A stretch of 64,000 nt of DNA from JAXLQL01 sp046331625 (GCA_046331625.1 JAXLQL010000006.1:186001-250000); one strand, 5' to 3'. Shown: positions 8,907 through 17,300, counted from the first letter of the stretch. A program made the numbers and translations. Notes: generated by a model not told the origin, from the sequence alone.

Positions 8907-9814
8907 TCTTCGTTCAGCACCTTCTCGAGCACTGCCATTCGCACAGCGACGCCGTTCTCCACCTGATTCAGAATCACGGACCGTTGCGAGTCGGCCACTT
9001 CGCTCGACAGTTCCCGTCCCCGATTGATCGGCCCCGGATGCATCACCAGCACGTCGGGCTTCGCCAACGAAATGTGTTCGAGCCGCAAGCCGTAGAAGCG
9101 GAAGTATTCGTTCGGCGGGAACGGCGTCTCGTGCTGACGTTCCAGTTGTACGCGCAGCATCATGATTACGTCGGCGCCGCTGATCGCTTGCTTCATGTCG
9201 TGCGTCAGTTCCACCCCAGAAGCCAGTTGCGCCAACTCCCGCGGCAGCAACGCCGGCGGACCGCACAAAACCACGCGCGCTCCGAACTTCGATAGCAGAT
9301 GCAAGTTCGAGCGCGCCACGCGGCTGTGCGCAATGTCGCCGATGATCGCCACGTGCAGCCCTTCGAGTGAAGCGCGATGGTCCAGAATCGTGCGCGCATC
9401 GAGCAACGCCTGCGTAGGATGCTCGTGCGTGCCGTCGCCGGCATTGATGATCGGCGTCGGCAAATATCGCGCCAGGAAATGCGGCGCTCCGGAAGCCGCG
9501 TGCCGCATCACGATCGCGTTCGGCCGCATCGCCCCGAGCGTGTTGAGCGTGTCCACCAGTGACTCGCCCTTCGACACGCTCGAACCCGAAGCAGTGATCG
9601 ATACGGCATCGGCGCCCAACCGCTTCGCCGCGATCTCGAAGCTCGTGCGCGTTCGCGTCGAAGACTCGAAGAACAGATTGACGATCATCTTGCCGCGAAG
9701 AATGTCGAACTTCTTCACCGGCTGATGCTGCACGGCTTGAAAGTCTTTCGCTCGTTCCAGAATGCGCTCGATGGCGTTGCGCCCGAGGCCTTCGATTCCG
9801 AGCAAGCCCTTCAT
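8903..9814 (-). CDS. pyrB: Aspartate carbamoyltransferase catalytic chain
   Basis: A 303-aa protein that condenses carbamoyl phosphate with aspartate, the first committed step of UMP synthesis. The carbamoyl-phosphate loop SSTRTRTSFE lies near residue 51. Other family motifs are DGTHEHPTQALLD, the HSRVARSN segment and VMHPGPINRG. The start at the ATG at 9814 (MKGLLGIEGL) is 5 nt after the pyrR stop and gives the normal length. No pyrI regulatory chain is adjacent, as is usual when pyrB pairs with a class I pyrC. Confidence 0.95.
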   Translation of the reverse strand: MKGLLGIEGLGRNAIERILERAKDFQAVQHQPVKKFDILRGKMIVNLFFESSTRTRTSFEIAAKRLGADAVSITASGSSVSKGESLVDTLNTLGAMRPNAIVMRHAASGAPHFLARYLPTPIINAGDGTHEHPTQALLDARTILDHRASLEGLHVAIIGDIAHSRVARSNLHLLSKFGARVVLCGPPALLPRELAQLASGVELTHDMKQAISGADVIMMLRVQLERQHETPFPPNEYFRFYGLRLEHISLAKPDVLVMHPGPINRGRELSSEVADSQRSVILNQVENGVAVRMAVLEKVLNEE

Positions 9815-9819
9815 CCGCG

Positions 9820-10371
9820 CTAGTTCACCTTCTCCACCAGCATGACCTTTTCCATGCCGTCCACTTCCGTGAACTTCACCTCGATAATCTCGTTGGCAGT
9901 GGTCTGAACGGTGCGGCCGACGTAGCGCGCTTCGATCGGCAGTTCGCGCCACCCGCGGTCGATCAACACGAGCAACTGCACACGAGACGGGCGGCCGTGG
10001 TCGAACAGCGCATCGAGCGCAGCACGGATCGTGCGGCCCGTGTACAAGACGTCGTCCATCAAGATGATGTCTTTGTCCTTCACGGGGAAATCGATCTGCG
10101 TCGGATTCACCACTGGCTGGTTCGACACCGTGGTGAGGTCGTCACGATAGAGATTGATGTCGAGAATCCCCACAGGGACCTTGCGGCCCTCGATCTCCTC
10201 GATCTTCCGCGCCAGCCGCTGCGCCAGCGGAATGCCGCGCCGCTTGATGCCGATGAAGGCGAGCTTGCTCAGGTCCTCCGTCTTTTCGAGGATCTCGTGG
10301 GCCAGCCGCACCAGAGTGCGATCGATCTCGCTGGCACTCATCAACTGTCGTTTTTCTACCGTCTCCGCCAT
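9820..10371 (-). CDS. pyrR: Bifunctional pyr operon regulator/uracil phosphoribosyltransferase
   Basis: A 183-aa PyrR-type phosphoribosyltransferase. The PRPP-binding motif is IILMDDVLYTGRTIRAA, with the upstream family stretch LAFIGIKRRGIPLA and the LVLIDRGWRELPI segment. In many bacteria PyrR senses UMP and binds pyr mRNA leaders to control transcription or translation. Here it is the first gene of pyrRBC. The divergent gap upstream is only 77 bp and no obvious attenuator hairpin is visible before pyrR, so any RNA target would have to be short or elsewhere. The ATG at 10371 (MAETVEKRQLM) is preferred; an internal Met at MSASEIDRTL is an alternative. Confidence 0.93.
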   Translation of the reverse strand: MAETVEKRQLMSASEIDRTLVRLAHEILEKTEDLSKLAFIGIKRRGIPLAQRLARKIEEIEGRKVPVGILDINLYRDDLTTVSNQPVVNPTQIDFPVKDKDIILMDDVLYTGRTIRAALDALFDHGRPSRVQLLVLIDRGWRELPIEARYVGRTVQTTANEIIEVKFTEVDGMEKVMLVEKVN

Positions 10372-10382
10372 GGCAAGAAAGC

Positions 10383-10388
10383 ATCGTA
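10383..10388 (-). promoter_or_regulatory. -10-like TACGAT for pyrR
   Basis: On the minus strand TACGAT is followed by 11 nt and the pyrR ATG. It faces away from the promoter of the gene at 10449, so two promoters share this 77-bp gap. Confidence 0.35.
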
Positions 10389-10432
10389 GCATATGCGGCG
10401 CGCACCCCATCCACCTGATGGACCACTTGATT

Positions 10433-10438
10433 TAGAAT
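10433..10438 (+). promoter_or_regulatory. -10-like TAGAAT
   Basis: TAGAAT is followed by 10 nt and the ATG at 10449. No Shine-Dalgarno sequence is seen in between. Confidence 0.45.
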
Positions 10439-10448
10439 AGTTACGCGT

Positions 10449-12737
10449 ATGCGAGTTCTCATTCCCGCGGCGTTGGTGTGCTCGCTCTCCTCGGCCATGG
10501 CGCAAACCGATGGAGCAGCCTTCTACGAATCGAGCGTCAAGCCCATCCTCAGAGCCAACTGTCTCGGTTGCCACTCTGATCGGAAGCTCACCAGCGGACT
10601 CTCCCTGGAAACCCGTGACTCCATCAAGAAGGGTGGCAATCGCGGAGCGGACCTGCAGGTGATCATTGCCGCGGTGAAGCAGACGGGCGACCTCAAGATG
10701 CCTCCCGGCAAGAAACTCACCGATGAGCAGGTCGCCACACTCGCCAAGTGGATCGACATGGGCGTGCCCGTGCCCGCCGACCTCGTCAAGTCGCGGCGTC
10801 CCGGCGCCAACCACTGGGCATTCCAACCGATCCGCCGCCAGGAACCGCCAGCCGTGAAACAATCGGCCTGGATCCGGAATTCGATTGACCGCTTCATTCT
10901 GTCCAAGCTCGAAGCCGCGAACCTCACGCCCTCACCCGAAGCCGACAAAGCAACGCTGCTGCGGCGCGTTCATCTCGACCTCACAGGCATCCCTCCCACG
11001 CCGAAGGAACTCAGCGACTTCGTCGCCGACACCACTCCCGAGGCCTACTCGAAAGTCGTGGAGCGCTTGCTCTCCTCGCCCCACTATGGCGAGCGTTGGG
11101 GCCGCCACTGGCTCGACCTCGCCCGCTACGCCGACTCCGACGGCTACACCATCGACGCGCCACGCGACATCTGGAAGTACCGTGATTGGGTCATTGACGC
11201 AGTGAACCGCGACATGCCGTTCACCCAATTCGTCATCGAACAGATCGCCGGTGACCTGCTACCGAACCCGACCACGAACCAACTCATCGCCACCGGATTC
11301 CACCGCAACACCACATCCAACTACGAGGGCGGAATCGACTTCGAACAATACCGCGTAGAAGCGGTGGCTGACCGCGTGGCCACCACCGGCGCAGTCTTCC
11401 TGGGCCTCACGCTCGGCTGCGCCCGTTGTCACGATCACAAGTACGATCCGGTGACGCAGAAGGAGTTCTACCAAATCTTCTCCTTCTACAACAACACCGA
11501 CGAGATCGACAAGGAAGACGACCGCAAGTACTTCAACCGTCCCTTCCTCGAACTGCCCACGAAAGAGGAAGGCGCGCGCCGCGACGCCTACTACGCGCAG
11601 TTGAGCGCTCTCGAAAACGAGTCCGAAGCCTACAAGAAGAAGCTCGGTGAACAAGCAGCCAAGACGGATCCCGGCGTCATGGAGCGCGACAAGAACATCC
11701 GCAATCTCAAGTCGCGCGAGCCCAAGGTCACCTCCACGCTCATCATGCACGAACTCGCCACCCCGCGCCAGGCGTACATTCATCTCGGCGGCGAGTTCAC
11801 GCGTCACGGCGCGAATGTCGGCCCGGGAGTTCCCGCATCCATTCAGCCAGCGCTCGACGTGAAGGGCCGCGCGCCGAACCGAGTCGACCTCGCCAAGTGG
11901 CTGGTCGACGAGCGCAACCCGCTTACGCCGCGCGTCACCGTGAACCGCGTCTGGCAGAAATACTTCGGCAAGGGCTTCGTCGATACGGAAAACGATCTCG
12001 GAACTGTCGGCGACAAGCCCACGCATCCGGAACTGCTTGACTGGCTGGCGTCGGAGTTCATGGCTCGCGGCTGGAGCCAAAAGGAACTGCACCGCCTCAT
12101 CGTGCACTCGGCCACCTATCGCCAGGCTTCCAAGGGCCGGGCCGATGCCACCGCCGCCGATCCCGACAATCGCCTCCTGGCGCGCCAGAATCGTCTCCGG
12201 CTCGAAGCCGAGATCGTGCGCGACGCGTCGCTCCAGGTGAGCGGACTCTTCGCCCCGGCTGTCGGCGGCCCGAGCGTGTATCCGCCCCAACCTCCCGGCG
12301 TCTATCAAGTGACGCAAGTCCGCCGAGAGTGGAAAACCTCGGAAGGCCCGGACCGGTATCGCCGCGGCATGTACACCTTCTTCCAACGGTCCGCGCCACA
12401 CCCGAGCCTCGTCGTGTTCGACGCTCCCGACTCGACCGCGACCTGCACGCGCCGCAATCGCTCGAACACTCCCCTCCAAGCGCTCACGCAACTCAACGAC
12501 GAGGGCTCGGTGGAATGGGCGAACGCGCTCGCCAAGCGCGTGGAGTCCGAGTCGCAAGACGACAACCAGCGCCTGCGTAGCGCCTACTTGTACGCGCTCT
12601 CCCGCGAGCCCCAAGCAGCCGAACAAGACCGGCTCCTGCGGTTCCTGAAAGCGCAGCGCGATTCCAAGAGCCAGAATGCGTGGGGCGCGGTAGCGCGCGT
12701 GATTTTGAATCTCGATGAGTTTTTGACCCGGCCCTAG
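10449..12737 (+). CDS. PSD1 and planctomycete cytochrome C domain protein (DUF1549/DUF1553)
   Basis: A 762-aa exported protein. Residues 1-19 are a signal peptide ending AMAQ. A planctomycete-type cytochrome c domain follows, with the haem motif CLGCH at 38-42. Next come DUF1549 (containing GERWGRHWLDLARYADSDGY and the conserved GCARCHDHKYDP) and DUF1553 in the C-terminal part (NRVWQKYFGKGFV, NRSNTPLQALTQLND). Such proteins are common in Planctomycetes and Acidobacteria and almost always sit beside a DUF1501 gene, as here (15-bp gap). Their substrate is unknown; a role in extracytoplasmic polymer breakdown is often suggested but not shown by this sequence. Confidence 0.9.
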   Translation: MRVLIPAALVCSLSSAMAQTDGAAFYESSVKPILRANCLGCHSDRKLTSGLSLETRDSIKKGGNRGADLQVIIAAVKQTGDLKMPPGKKLTDEQVATLAKWIDMGVPVPADLVKSRRPGANHWAFQPIRRQEPPAVKQSAWIRNSIDRFILSKLEAANLTPSPEADKATLLRRVHLDLTGIPPTPKELSDFVADTTPEAYSKVVERLLSSPHYGERWGRHWLDLARYADSDGYTIDAPRDIWKYRDWVIDAVNRDMPFTQFVIEQIAGDLLPNPTTNQLIATGFHRNTTSNYEGGIDFEQYRVEAVADRVATTGAVFLGLTLGCARCHDHKYDPVTQKEFYQIFSFYNNTDEIDKEDDRKYFNRPFLELPTKEEGARRDAYYAQLSALENESEAYKKKLGEQAAKTDPGVMERDKNIRNLKSREPKVTSTLIMHELATPRQAYIHLGGEFTRHGANVGPGVPASIQPALDVKGRAPNRVDLAKWLVDERNPLTPRVTVNRVWQKYFGKGFVDTENDLGTVGDKPTHPELLDWLASEFMARGWSQKELHRLIVHSATYRQASKGRADATAADPDNRLLARQNRLRLEAEIVRDASLQVSGLFAPAVGGPSVYPPQPPGVYQVTQVRREWKTSEGPDRYRRGMYTFFQRSAPHPSLVVFDAPDSTATCTRRNRSNTPLQALTQLNDEGSVEWANALAKRVESESQDDNQRLRSAYLYALSREPQAAEQDRLLRFLKAQRDSKSQNAWGAVARVILNLDEFLTRP

Positions 12738-12752
12738 CCGGAGGTGAGGACC

Positions 12753-14168
12753 ATGACCTTCGAAGATCGTTTTCTGCAACAAAGAACACGGCGGCACTTC
12801 TTCCGCGATTGCGGGGTCGGAGTGGGCAAGGCGGCGCTGGCGTCGCTGGTAGCCGAGTCGGCCTTCGCCGCGGGTAAGCGCATTCTGCATCATCCGCCCA
12901 AGATCGATCACGTCATTTACTGCTTCCAGTGCGGCGCGCCCAGCCAGCTCGAACTGTTCGACTACAAGCCCGCGCTGCAGAAGTATGACCAGAAGGTCGC
13001 TCCCGAAGAGTTGATGAAGGGCAAGCGCTTCGCCTTCATGGACACCTTCGCCAAAGATCCGCCGAAGCTGCTCGGCACGCGCCGCAAGTTCGCCCAGCAC
13101 GGGCAAAGCGGCACTTGGTTCTCGGAACTCTTGCCGCATCTGGCCGGCATTTCGGACAAGCTCACTTTCGTCAAGGGGCTTTCCACCGACAACTTCAATC
13201 ACGGTCCGGCGAAGATGTTCATGAACACCGGATCGATTCGCGCCGGCCGCCCGAGCATGGGCTCCTGGGTCACCTACGGCATCGGCAGCGATTCGAAAGA
13301 CTTGCCTGGTTTCATCGTGCTGCAGTCTGGCCCGCGCGGACCGCGAAGTGGCGCGGCTTTGTGGGCCAGCGGATTCCTCCCCACGTCGTATCAAGGCGTG
13401 CCGTTCCGCTCCGTGGGCGATCCGATCCTCAATCTGTCGAACCCTGCGGGAGTCACCTCTGACCAGCAGAGCCAAACCATCGACGCCATTCGCGATATCA
13501 ACGCGATGCTCGCCAAGGAGACCACAGACCCCGAGATCGACACGCGCATCTCGCAGTATGAAATGGCGTTCCGCATGCAGACGAGCGGCCCCGAGTTGAT
13601 CGACTTCTCGAAGGAAAGCAAAGAGACGCTCGACATGTACGGCGTGGAGCCCGGCAAGGCATCCTACGCCAACAACTGCCTGCTCGCCCGCCGTCTGGTG
13701 GAACGAGGAGTCCGGTTCGTGCAGCTCTATCACGCCGACTGGGACCATCACGCCGACCTCACCAAGCCTCTCGACGAAGTGACCGCCGAAATCGACCGGC
13801 CCACCGCCGCGCTGATCAAAGACCTCGAGCGCCGTGGACTGCTGGACCGAACGCTCGTCGTCTGGGGCGGCGAATTCGGGCGCACGCCCATGGGCGAGGA
13901 ACGCGAGAGCGGCAAGATCGGCCGCAATCACCACATCGACGCTTATACGATCTTCATGGCTGGCGGCGGCATCAAACCCGGATTCCAAGCCGGCGCCACG
14001 GACGAGTTGGGCTTCTCGCCCACCGAGCGCATGCACGTACACGATGTGCAGGCGACCATCATGCACCTGCTCGGCATCGACCACACGAAGCTGACGTTCC
14101 GCTTCCAGGGCCGCGACTTCCGCCTGACGGATGTCGGCGGCAACGTGATCAAGTCGATGCTCGCTTAG
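12753..14168 (+). CDS. DUF1501 domain-containing exported protein
   Basis: A 471-aa DUF1501 (sulfatase-like fold) protein. The N-terminus TRRHFFRDCGVGVGKAALAS with a following hydrophobic stretch ending AFAAG looks like a twin-arginine signal. Family features include FMNTGSIRAGRPSMGSWVTYG, the WDHHADL segment, VVWGGEFGRTP and a C-terminal HDVQATIMHLLGIDHTKLTF. The ATG at 12753 is preferred over the GTG at 12744, because a strong GGAGG at 12740-12744 sits at proper distance from it. It is the usual partner of the PSD1 gene upstream. Confidence 0.9.
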   Translation: MTFEDRFLQQRTRRHFFRDCGVGVGKAALASLVAESAFAAGKRILHHPPKIDHVIYCFQCGAPSQLELFDYKPALQKYDQKVAPEELMKGKRFAFMDTFAKDPPKLLGTRRKFAQHGQSGTWFSELLPHLAGISDKLTFVKGLSTDNFNHGPAKMFMNTGSIRAGRPSMGSWVTYGIGSDSKDLPGFIVLQSGPRGPRSGAALWASGFLPTSYQGVPFRSVGDPILNLSNPAGVTSDQQSQTIDAIRDINAMLAKETTDPEIDTRISQYEMAFRMQTSGPELIDFSKESKETLDMYGVEPGKASYANNCLLARRLVERGVRFVQLYHADWDHHADLTKPLDEVTAEIDRPTAALIKDLERRGLLDRTLVVWGGEFGRTPMGEERESGKIGRNHHIDAYTIFMAGGGIKPGFQAGATDELGFSPTERMHVHDVQATIMHLLGIDHTKLTFRFQGRDFRLTDVGGNVIKSMLA

Positions 14169-14246
14169 GACACTAGGCGGCACATTCTTCTATTCCTTGC
14201 ACTCGCCTTCGCCGGCGACTTAGGTTCAAAAGTGAAGGAATTGGCC

Positions 14247-14516
14247 CTAAGCGGGGGCTTTGAAGTTCTCATAGACGGCTGCGATGGCGGAACCGACCTG
14301 CTCGTGTGCTTCCGGGAATGGAAGCAGAGCGTTGAAGATGGCGTCGCGGATGGCGGTCCAGAGCTGGGAGTCTTCGACCTTCTGCTGCGCTGTCTTCTGC
14401 ACCGTGGACCGGGCCCGGCCTCGAATGGCCGCGAGCAGCGCGCGGAGAGACCATCCGGGCTGAAACGTGAGCGAGTCATAGACGGGCTCGATGGCGTCGT
14501 CGAGATAGATGTTCAT
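14247..14516 (-). CDS. Small conserved-looking protein, unknown
   Basis: An 89-aa acidic protein beginning MNIYLDDAIEPVYDSLTF. It is mostly predicted helical (TAIRDAIFNALLPFPEAHEQ), with no signal peptide, cysteines or recognisable catalytic motif. Its ATG overlaps the stop of the upstream minus-strand gene as ATGA, which supports both being real and co-translated. It lies in an accessory patch next to toxin-antitoxin genes. I do not recognise a family. Confidence 0.5.
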   Translation of the reverse strand: MNIYLDDAIEPVYDSLTFQPGWSLRALLAAIRGRARSTVQKTAQQKVEDSQLWTAIRDAIFNALLPFPEAHEQVGSAIAAVYENFKAPA

Positions 14517-14776
14517 TGCGGTAATTCCTCGTTTTGAAAAAATGCTTTTGGTGGGAGCGTTTGCGGGGTTTTGCCCGCGCTTGCGGTGATGCGTTCTTGG
14601 ATCGCGATGAGCTGTCGCATGCTCACGGGGGAGGCGTCTCCTGCCGGCCGATACTGGTCAGGGCAGTGGTCTCGTGACTGAGATTGCGGGAGGCGACGGC
14701 GCGCGGGTGGCGAAATCACGGTTATGGCGGTGAGTCCGTGCTCGAGCTTGACGGCGGCAAGAGCCTGGTTGTTCAT
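14513..14776 (-). CDS. Small protein, unknown
   Basis: An 87-aa protein starting MNNQALAAVKLEHG. The ATG at 14776 has a clear Shine-Dalgarno (GAGGAGG) 6 nt upstream, one of the best in the window. The central part is Arg/Ser/Pro-rich and probably unstructured; the C-terminal part (SMRQLIAIQERITAS) may be helical. It is coupled to the following 89-aa gene by an ATGA overlap. No homology is recognised. Confidence 0.45.
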   Translation of the reverse strand: MNNQALAAVKLEHGLTAITVISPPARRRLPQSQSRDHCPDQYRPAGDASPVSMRQLIAIQERITASAGKTPQTLPPKAFFQNEELPQ

Positions 14777-14971
14777 AAGAGCCTCCTCGATCACGAGAGT
14801 AGAACGAGAGGTGTTGGCGCCTGCAAAATCGAAACCCGCGAGCGATTGAAAATACGGAAGAAAAGAAATTTCCAGTACACGAAATCGCCTGGTTTCGACG
14901 GTCGCGCGAGCACAGCCGCGGACAGGCCACTCAACCCCGGCAACCGAGGAGCGCCGCCGTCAGCATCCGGT

Positions 14972-15126
14972 ATGAGCGATTCCGTTCTTCACCAGGAGGC
15001 TTATACCGAAATTGGCGACATCTGAAGCCTATGTCGCCGAAGGCAGCCCGGACGCCGCTGACCGCATCGTCACCGAAATGTTCGACACCATCCGCACGTT
15101 GCCGCAGGCTCCTCATTGGAAGCATG
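14972..15126 (+). pseudogene. ParE/RelE-type toxin remnant
   Basis: Reading from the ATG at 14972 gives MSDSVLHQEAYTEIGDI and then TGA. Shifting frame at once continues AYVAEGSPDAADRIVTEMF and then DTIRTLPQAPHWKH. Joined, this resembles the N-terminal two-thirds of ParE toxins (DIWxYIAExSPxAADRVVxxIF). The tryptophan site is lost to the frameshift and the C-terminal strand bearing the usual Arg/Tyr residues is missing. It ends just before the HigBA promoter. It appears to be a decayed toxin beside a living one. Confidence 0.5.
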
Positions 15127-15128
15127 CC

Positions 15129-15157
15129 TTGACAGCATGTACCAAAACTGGTACTGT
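15129..15157 (+). promoter_or_regulatory. higBA promoter with palindromic operator in the spacer
   Basis: TTGACA (15129-15134) and TACTGT (15152-15157) are separated by 17 bp. A perfect inverted repeat GTACCA-aaac-TGGTAC (15139-15154) fills the spacer. The toxin ATG begins 5 nt after the -10, so the message should be leaderless. The palindrome is a natural site for autorepression by the HigA-like antitoxin. Confidence 0.65.
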
Positions 15158-15162
15158 ACCCC

Positions 15163-15513
15163 ATGAACCCAGGTCTCAAACGCCTGCCTGCCCGCTTCTA
15201 CCGCCTCGACAGCGGACGCGAGCCTGTGCGGGAGTGGCTGAAGAACTTGGAGCCGGAAGACCGGAAGATTGTCGGCGAGGACATCCGGGACGTGGAATTT
15301 GCGTGGCCGATTGGAATGCCGTTAGTGCGCGGGTTGGGCAACGGCCTTTGGGAAGTGCGCAGCGATCTTACCGGCGCAAAGATCGCCCGCGTGATTTTCA
15401 CTGTGGAACACGGGGCCATGGTGCTCTTGCACGGCTTCATCAAGAAGACACAGAAAACGCCGAAACAGGATTTGGACTTGGCGCTCAAGCGGAAAAAAGG
15501 AGGTGGCGCATGA
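15163..15513 (+). CDS. HigB/RelE-like toxin (phage Gp49-like, DUF891)
   Basis: A 116-aa basic protein: FYRLDSGREPVREWLKNLEPEDRKIVGEDI gives the family pattern, followed by PLVRGLGNGLWEVRSDL and RVIFTVEHGAMVLLHGFIKKTQKTP. These match the Gp49-like HigB group of RelE-fold mRNA interferases, which cleave ribosome-bound mRNA. The toxin gene precedes the antitoxin gene, as in higBA systems, and its stop overlaps the antitoxin ATG (ATGA). The downstream product has a helix-turn-helix, completing the pair. Length is normal and no truncation is seen. Confidence 0.85.
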   Translation: MNPGLKRLPARFYRLDSGREPVREWLKNLEPEDRKIVGEDIRDVEFAWPIGMPLVRGLGNGLWEVRSDLTGAKIARVIFTVEHGAMVLLHGFIKKTQKTPKQDLDLALKRKKGGGA

Positions 15514-15791
15514 AAAGGAAAAACGTCGGATCGTCTTTCGATAGTTGGCTCCGCGAAGAGGGCATCTACGAAGAGACCACATCGGCTGCCATCAAGCGCG
15601 TGTTGGCGCGCCAGGTTGAAGCTGCGATGAAGGAACAAAAGGTCAGCAAGGCGGAGATGGCGCGGCGTATGCATACGAGCCGCGCGGCGCTTGATCGGTT
15701 TCTCGATCCGGACAACGACGCCGTCACTCTTGCGACGTTGCACAAGGCCGCCGGGGCGGTGGGTCGCCAACTTCGCCTGGAACTGGTCTGA
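15510..15791 (+). CDS. HigA-like XRE-family antitoxin
   Basis: A 93-aa protein beginning MKRKNVGSSFDSWLREEGIY. Residues about 45-85 form an XRE-type helix-turn-helix (KAEMARRMHTSRAALDRFLD), followed by VTLATLHKAAGAVGRQLRLEL. It is expected to bind the toxin and repress the promoter at the palindrome 15139-15154. The start overlaps the toxin stop. The frame is open further upstream, but that part overlaps the toxin gene in another frame and is not conserved-looking. Confidence 0.85.
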   Translation: MKRKNVGSSFDSWLREEGIYEETTSAAIKRVLARQVEAAMKEQKVSKAEMARRMHTSRAALDRFLDPDNDAVTLATLHKAAGAVGRQLRLELV

Positions 15792-16202
15792 CCCGCATTA
15801 GGCCGCACTTCCGGTAATCCGGCGTTATGTCAAACGGCAGGGCTGCGATCGCTTGGCCCGGTGCGGTGCGGCGACGATTCCCTTCCCGGCCCGTCACGCT
15901 TCGTGAGGAGGCCTCGTGTCTGAGACCGTCATCCGCGGCGACTGCATCGAGATCCGACTCAATCGTGCGATGCCGGTCGTGCTCTCGGGTTCTTCTTGCG
16001 CTCGGCGCTGCGCTTGCCCAGCTCTCTAGGTCTAGGACACCGGGACCATCGACGAGTTCCCCGCGATCAGTTTGCTGAGTGCCGATCAGAAGCTCCTTCC
16101 GGAGATCCACAGGCTCGGGCCGCTTCGCTGCACCTCCACCGGCCGGATCGGAATCACCACCGCCGCTGGCTTCGCCCTTGCACCTGCAGCGCGTTGGGTA
16201 CG
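15792..16202. other. 411 bp without a supported gene
   Basis: No convincing protein can be read on either strand. A short stretch from a GTG near 15916 gives VSETVIRGDCIEI, reminiscent of the N-terminus of DNA methyltransferases, but it breaks off after about 13 codons and no catalytic motif follows. The region is probably debris between the toxin-antitoxin pair and the maf remnant. Confidence 0.4.
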
Positions 16203-16353
16203 TTAGTTAGTCGCGGCGGGCGCGGAGGGGGCGCGAATCTCGTCGATGTGGGAGGGCCGGACGGTGTAGGCGATTCCGGCGGCGGTGAGGAGTTCGGCGC
16301 GGTGGGTGGTAGCGGCCGGGCAGTGGAGCGGGTGATTGCTGGGACCAGATCAG
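16203..16353 (-). pseudogene. maf (nucleotide pyrophosphatase) remnant
   Basis: On the minus strand, immediately after ygfZ, the sequence reads LIWSQQSPA, then disrupted codons, then RAELLTAAGIAYTVRPSHID and a stop about 15 codons later. This matches the N-terminal signature of Maf proteins (LILASQSPRRxELL...DE). Intact Maf proteins are about 190 aa, so roughly three quarters of the gene is missing, including the DT and KP active-site segments. The start region overlaps the ygfZ stop, suggesting the two were once coupled. Confidence 0.5.
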
Positions 16354-17294
16354 GCTGGTGCGCGGTCGGTAACTTCGGCCGAAGCCCCCCCGGCATCGAG
16401 CTTCGATCCCGGCTTGCCATGCTCCACCCGCACATAACCCAGCGCCATCACGCAATCGTTCGCAGGCGAGTACGCCGCCGTAGTGATCTCGCCCACTTCC
16501 TTGCCATCGGCCGTCAGCTTCGTCTTCGCCGCCGGAGCCTGCTTGCCCTCCACCTTCAACTGCACCAGCTTCCGGTTGACATGCCCGCGCGAACGGACGC
16601 GCTCCACGATCTCCTGCCCCAAGTAGCAGCCCTTGCTGAAGTGGATCGCGTGAAGCAGTTGGGTCTCATGAGGAATTTGTTGCTCTGAGATGTCGTCGCC
16701 GTATCGCGGGCGGGCGTTCTCGATGCGCACCGGATCCCACTCGGGCCGGCCAGCCTCGACCAATCCCATGCCCGCGAACCAGCCGATCATCTGCGACTCT
16801 TCGAGCCGCGGACCATAGAAGCGAAATCCGGGAAGCCCGGTCACCGAAATGGCCGCCACCTGCCAGGCATTCCACGTGGTCCAGTTGCCCGCGGCGGGCG
16901 GCTTGTCGATGCCCATCCGGAGCGCAATCGCATCGGCAGCGGGGCCCTCAACGGCGAGAACCGACACCTTGTCGCTGAGATCCTCCACAGTCACCGCGTC
17001 CGCAATCACATACCGTTCGATGTGTTGCGCGATCTTGCCATGCGTCTCGGGCTCGGTATCGAGCAGGAAGGCGTCGTCGGCGCAAAGGATGTGCGAGTCA
17101 CCGAGAATGCGCCCCGTGGCATTCAGGAAGAAGGCGTAGCAACCTTGCCCAGGCTGCAACTGCTGCACGTGGTTGGTGGTCATCGCATGCAGCAGGCGCG
17201 CACGATCTTCGTCACCCACCCGGATGTATCCGCGGCCGGAGAGATTGATCCAGGCGGCATTCTCGCGCAGAGCCTGATAAGGGACGATTCTCAT
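16350..17294 (-). CDS. ygfZ: YgfZ/GcvT-like folate-binding protein
   Basis: A 314-aa protein of the YgfZ (COG0354) family, folate-dependent helpers in Fe-S cluster assembly and repair. The diagnostic motif KGCYLGQE lies at about residues 225-232, followed by RVRSRGHVNRKL. The N-terminal half carries the GcvT-type fold (RGYIRVGDEDRARLLHAMTTN). The start is the ATG at 17294, 6 nt after the stop of the small membrane protein gene upstream, so the two probably share a transcript. Confidence 0.88.
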   Translation of the reverse strand: MRIVPYQALRENAAWINLSGRGYIRVGDEDRARLLHAMTTNHVQQLQPGQGCYAFFLNATGRILGDSHILCADDAFLLDTEPETHGKIAQHIERYVIADAVTVEDLSDKVSVLAVEGPAADAIALRMGIDKPPAAGNWTTWNAWQVAAISVTGLPGFRFYGPRLEESQMIGWFAGMGLVEAGRPEWDPVRIENARPRYGDDISEQQIPHETQLLHAIHFSKGCYLGQEIVERVRSRGHVNRKLVQLKVEGKQAPAAKTKLTADGKEVGEITTAAYSPANDCVMALGYVRVEHGKPGSKLDAGGASAEVTDRAPA

Positions 17295-17300
17295 GGAAAC

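Noticed and set aside
11259..14183. A 974-codon open frame on the minus strand opposite the PSD1 and DUF1501 genes
   Set aside because: Its length comes from codon bias of the two real plus-strand genes; the protein has no recognisable domain and no promoter or ribosome site.
15916..15960. Possible DNA methyltransferase N-terminus (VSETVIRGDCIEI)
   Set aside because: Only about 13 residues match and no DPPY or FxGxG motif follows in any frame, so it was not listed as a gene.
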